A stretch of DNA of 7,073 nt from Flavobacteriaceae bacterium (lineage in GTDB: Bacteria > Bacteroidota > Bacteroidia > Flavobacteriales > Flavobacteriaceae), in the NCBI GenBank assembly GCA_023145595.1, contig JAGLDM010000249.1, positions 1-7,073 of the forward strand, given 5' to 3'. Positions 5,764 to 7,073 of this stretch are shown here, in pieces; the stretch's first letter is position 1, and each line of letters starts with the position of its first letter. The notes under the pieces are model-generated. The model made no database searches. It worked only from the letters and a program-made list of their open reading frames with translations, and was not told the DNA's origin. The position numbers were made by a program, and so were the translations under genes.

Positions 5764-6633
5764 TTACTCTCCTGTTTCTGGAAAAACAACAGCTTTATTA
5801 TTTGATACAATAATCTGACTTTGCAAATGACATTTTATCGCTTTTGCTAAAACAATTCGCTCAATATCTGCACCAATATGTTTTAAGGTTTTCGGCGTAC
5901 TATCATGTGTTACACGCTCAATCCCTTGTTCAATAATTGGACCTTCGTCTAAATCTGCAGTAGCATAATGTGCTGTAGCACCTATTAACTTCACCCCTCT
6001 TTCATAAGCACGTTTATAAGGGTTAGCACCTTGAAAAGCAGGTAAAAACGAGTGATGAATATTGATGATTTTCTCTGGGTATCTATTGATGAAATTGGCT
6101 GATAAAATTTGCATATATCTTGCCATTACAATTAAATCTATTTCATTTTCCTCTAACAATTCAATGATTTGTGCTTCTTGAATTGATTTATCACTTTTAT
6201 CTACCGGAAGACAATAATACGGCACTCCAAACATTTCAGCAATTGGGCGTAATTTTTCATGATTGCTCACCACCATTTTTATATTACAATCTAAAACACC
6301 TTCTCGTTGTCGTTCTAACAAATCATACAAACAGTGACTTGTGTGTGAAACAAAAATAGCCAAATTAGGAGTGTAACTATCGTATTTAACCGACCATTGA
6401 ATTTCTAACGGAGTGGCAATTTTTAAAAATTTTGTTTCAAAATCTACTTTTCCGATTTTTGTATCATCAGAACTTAGTCGAACACGCATGAAATACATGT
6501 TTTCAAGAACATTAACATACTGCTGACAACTCAGAATATTGAATCCTTCTTTGTAAAAAAAGTTAGTTATTTTAGCGACCAAACCCTTTTGATCTGGGCA
6601 CTTAATAAGAAAAGTTACTATCTGTGGTTTCAT
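5764..6633 (-). CDS. purU: Formyltetrahydrofolate deformylase
   Basis: This 289-residue cytosolic enzyme hydrolyses 10-formyltetrahydrofolate to tetrahydrofolate and formate, balancing the one-carbon pool and supplying formate. An N-terminal ACT domain (about 4-83) begins IVTFLIKCPDQKGLVAKIT. The formyltransferase-fold catalytic domain (about 88-275) contains VMARYMQILS (169-178), NIHHSFLPAF (191-200) and AHYATADLDEGPIIEQ (221-236). Asn191, His193 and Asp229 have the same spacing as the catalytic Asn106-His108-Asp144 of the related PurN. The ACT domain plus the FQGANPYKRAYERGVK stretch separates PurU from PurN. Length is normal. It lies 44 bases after menB and 14 before the FAH gene, all in one direction. 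Confidence 0.96.
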   Translation of the reverse strand: MKPQIVTFLIKCPDQKGLVAKITNFFYKEGFNILSCQQYVNVLENMYFMRVRLSSDDTKIGKVDFETKFLKIATPLEIQWSVKYDSYTPNLAIFVSHTSHCLYDLLERQREGVLDCNIKMVVSNHEKLRPIAEMFGVPYYCLPVDKSDKSIQEAQIIELLEENEIDLIVMARYMQILSANFINRYPEKIINIHHSFLPAFQGANPYKRAYERGVKLIGATAHYATADLDEGPIIEQGIERVTHDSTPKTLKHIGADIERIVLAKAIKCHLQSQIIVSNNKAVVFPETGE

Positions 6634-6677
6634 ATTTATTCAAGTTAATTTAAAAATCGTTGTTTTCGATTAAAATT

Positions 6678-7073
6678 CTATGGCAACCATTTTTTTTCAA
6701 AATTTGGTTTGCGTTTTTCTAAAAAAGCATCTCGACCTTCTTTTGCTTCATCTGTCATATAGGCTAATCGAGTTGCTTCACCTGCAAAAACTTGCTGCCC
6801 GACCATTCCGTCATCGGTTAGATTCATCGCAAATTTTAACATTTTTATAGATGTTGGTGATTTCGCTAATATCTCTTGAGCCCATTCATAAGCCGTATCT
6901 TCTAATTCATCATGTGGAATTACAGCATTTACCATTCCCATTTCAAAAGCTTCTTGAGCAGAATAATTTCTTCCGAGGAAGAAAATTTCACGTGCTTTTT
7001 TCTGCCCCACCATTTTTGCTAAATAAGCAGAACCGTAACCTCCGTCAAAACTAGTTACATCGGCATCTGTCTG
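6678..7073 (-). CDS. menB: 1,4-dihydroxy-2-naphthoyl-CoA synthase MenB (5' half outside window)
   Basis: The visible part is the C-terminal 131 residues, reading in from the right edge as QTDADVTSFDGGYGSAYLAK; roughly the first half of the protein is missing. The enzyme is a crotonase-fold Dieckmann cyclase that turns o-succinylbenzoyl-CoA into 1,4-dihydroxy-2-naphthoyl-CoA in menaquinone synthesis. Diagnostic motifs are SFDGGYG (visible residues 8-14, Ser and Asp of the active site), VGQKKAREIFFLGR, GMVNAVIP and the C-terminal YMTDEAKEGRDAFLEKRKPNF. The ATG at 7011-7013 is internal, because the same frame and the MenB motif continue upstream of it. An Asp (visible residue 3) stands five residues before the active-site Ser, where E. 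coli MenB has Gly156. Confidence 0.95.
   Translation of the reverse strand, partial: QTDADVTSFDGGYGSAYLAKMVGQKKAREIFFLGRNYSAQEAFEMGMVNAVIPHDELEDTAYEWAQEILAKSPTSIKMLKFAMNLTDDGMVGQQVFAGEATRLAYMTDEAKEGRDAFLEKRKPNFEKKWLP

Noticed and set aside
6655..6671. Small hairpin AATCG/CGATT between menB and purU, followed by a short T-run on the minus strand
   Set aside because: The stem is only 5 base pairs and AT-rich, with a 7-base loop. It may attenuate transcription but is not a convincing terminator.
7011..7013. ATG as a start of a 111-residue protein
   Set aside because: The frame stays open to the window edge, and the residues before this ATG form the MenB active-site motif SFDGG. The ATG is internal.
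1..7073. CRISPR array, tRNA, rRNA, transposase or phage genes
   Set aside because: I saw no regularly spaced repeats, no cloverleaf-like sequence and no mobile-element or phage protein. Almost all sequence is accounted for by housekeeping genes.

Overview
The window looks like ordinary chromosomal DNA from a member of the Bacteroidota, most likely the family Flavobacteriaceae. Four things point there. The DNA is strongly AT-rich. The genes lack Shine-Dalgarno sequences and have A-rich leaders. Promoter candidates have the Bacteroidota TAnnTTTG form instead of TATAAT. The order cinA-rpmB-rpmG-DUF4295-ftsY is, to my knowledge, typical of this group, and the 50-residue DUF4295 protein is a Bacteroidota speciality.

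Left block (1-3210, all minus strand, read right to left). cinA is followed by a compact ribosomal-protein operon: rpmB (bL28), rpmG (bL33) and a DUF4295 protein that I believe has been named bL38. A good Bacteroidota promoter sits just after the cinA stop, and a clear intrinsic terminator closes the operon. Next come about 350 non-coding bases holding two intergenic elements: a three-stem structured element (1072-1183) and a separate inverted repeat (957-1025). Then comes ftsY, the signal recognition particle receptor GTPase, cut by the window edge about 15 residues before its expected end. The block therefore joins ribosome assembly to protein targeting.

Middle block (3316-5088, plus strand). 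It is divergent from cinA across a 105-base region with a promoter candidate on each strand. A YbdG-type mechanosensitive channel is followed after 9 bases by a TlpA-like thioredoxin-fold lipoprotein. The two are probably co-transcribed and both act in the cell envelope.

Right block (5141-7073, minus strand, convergent with the middle block). In transcription order it holds menB (menaquinone synthesis, 5' half outside the window), purU (formyltetrahydrofolate deformylase) and a small fumarylacetoacetate-hydrolase-family enzyme. Spacings are 44 and 14 bases, so this may be one transcript of metabolic genes.

I found no CRISPR array, transposase, phage gene, tRNA or rRNA. The coding content is housekeeping. 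The part least explained by known gene families is the 909-1262 intergenic region, with its two repeat-like structures in front of ftsY.
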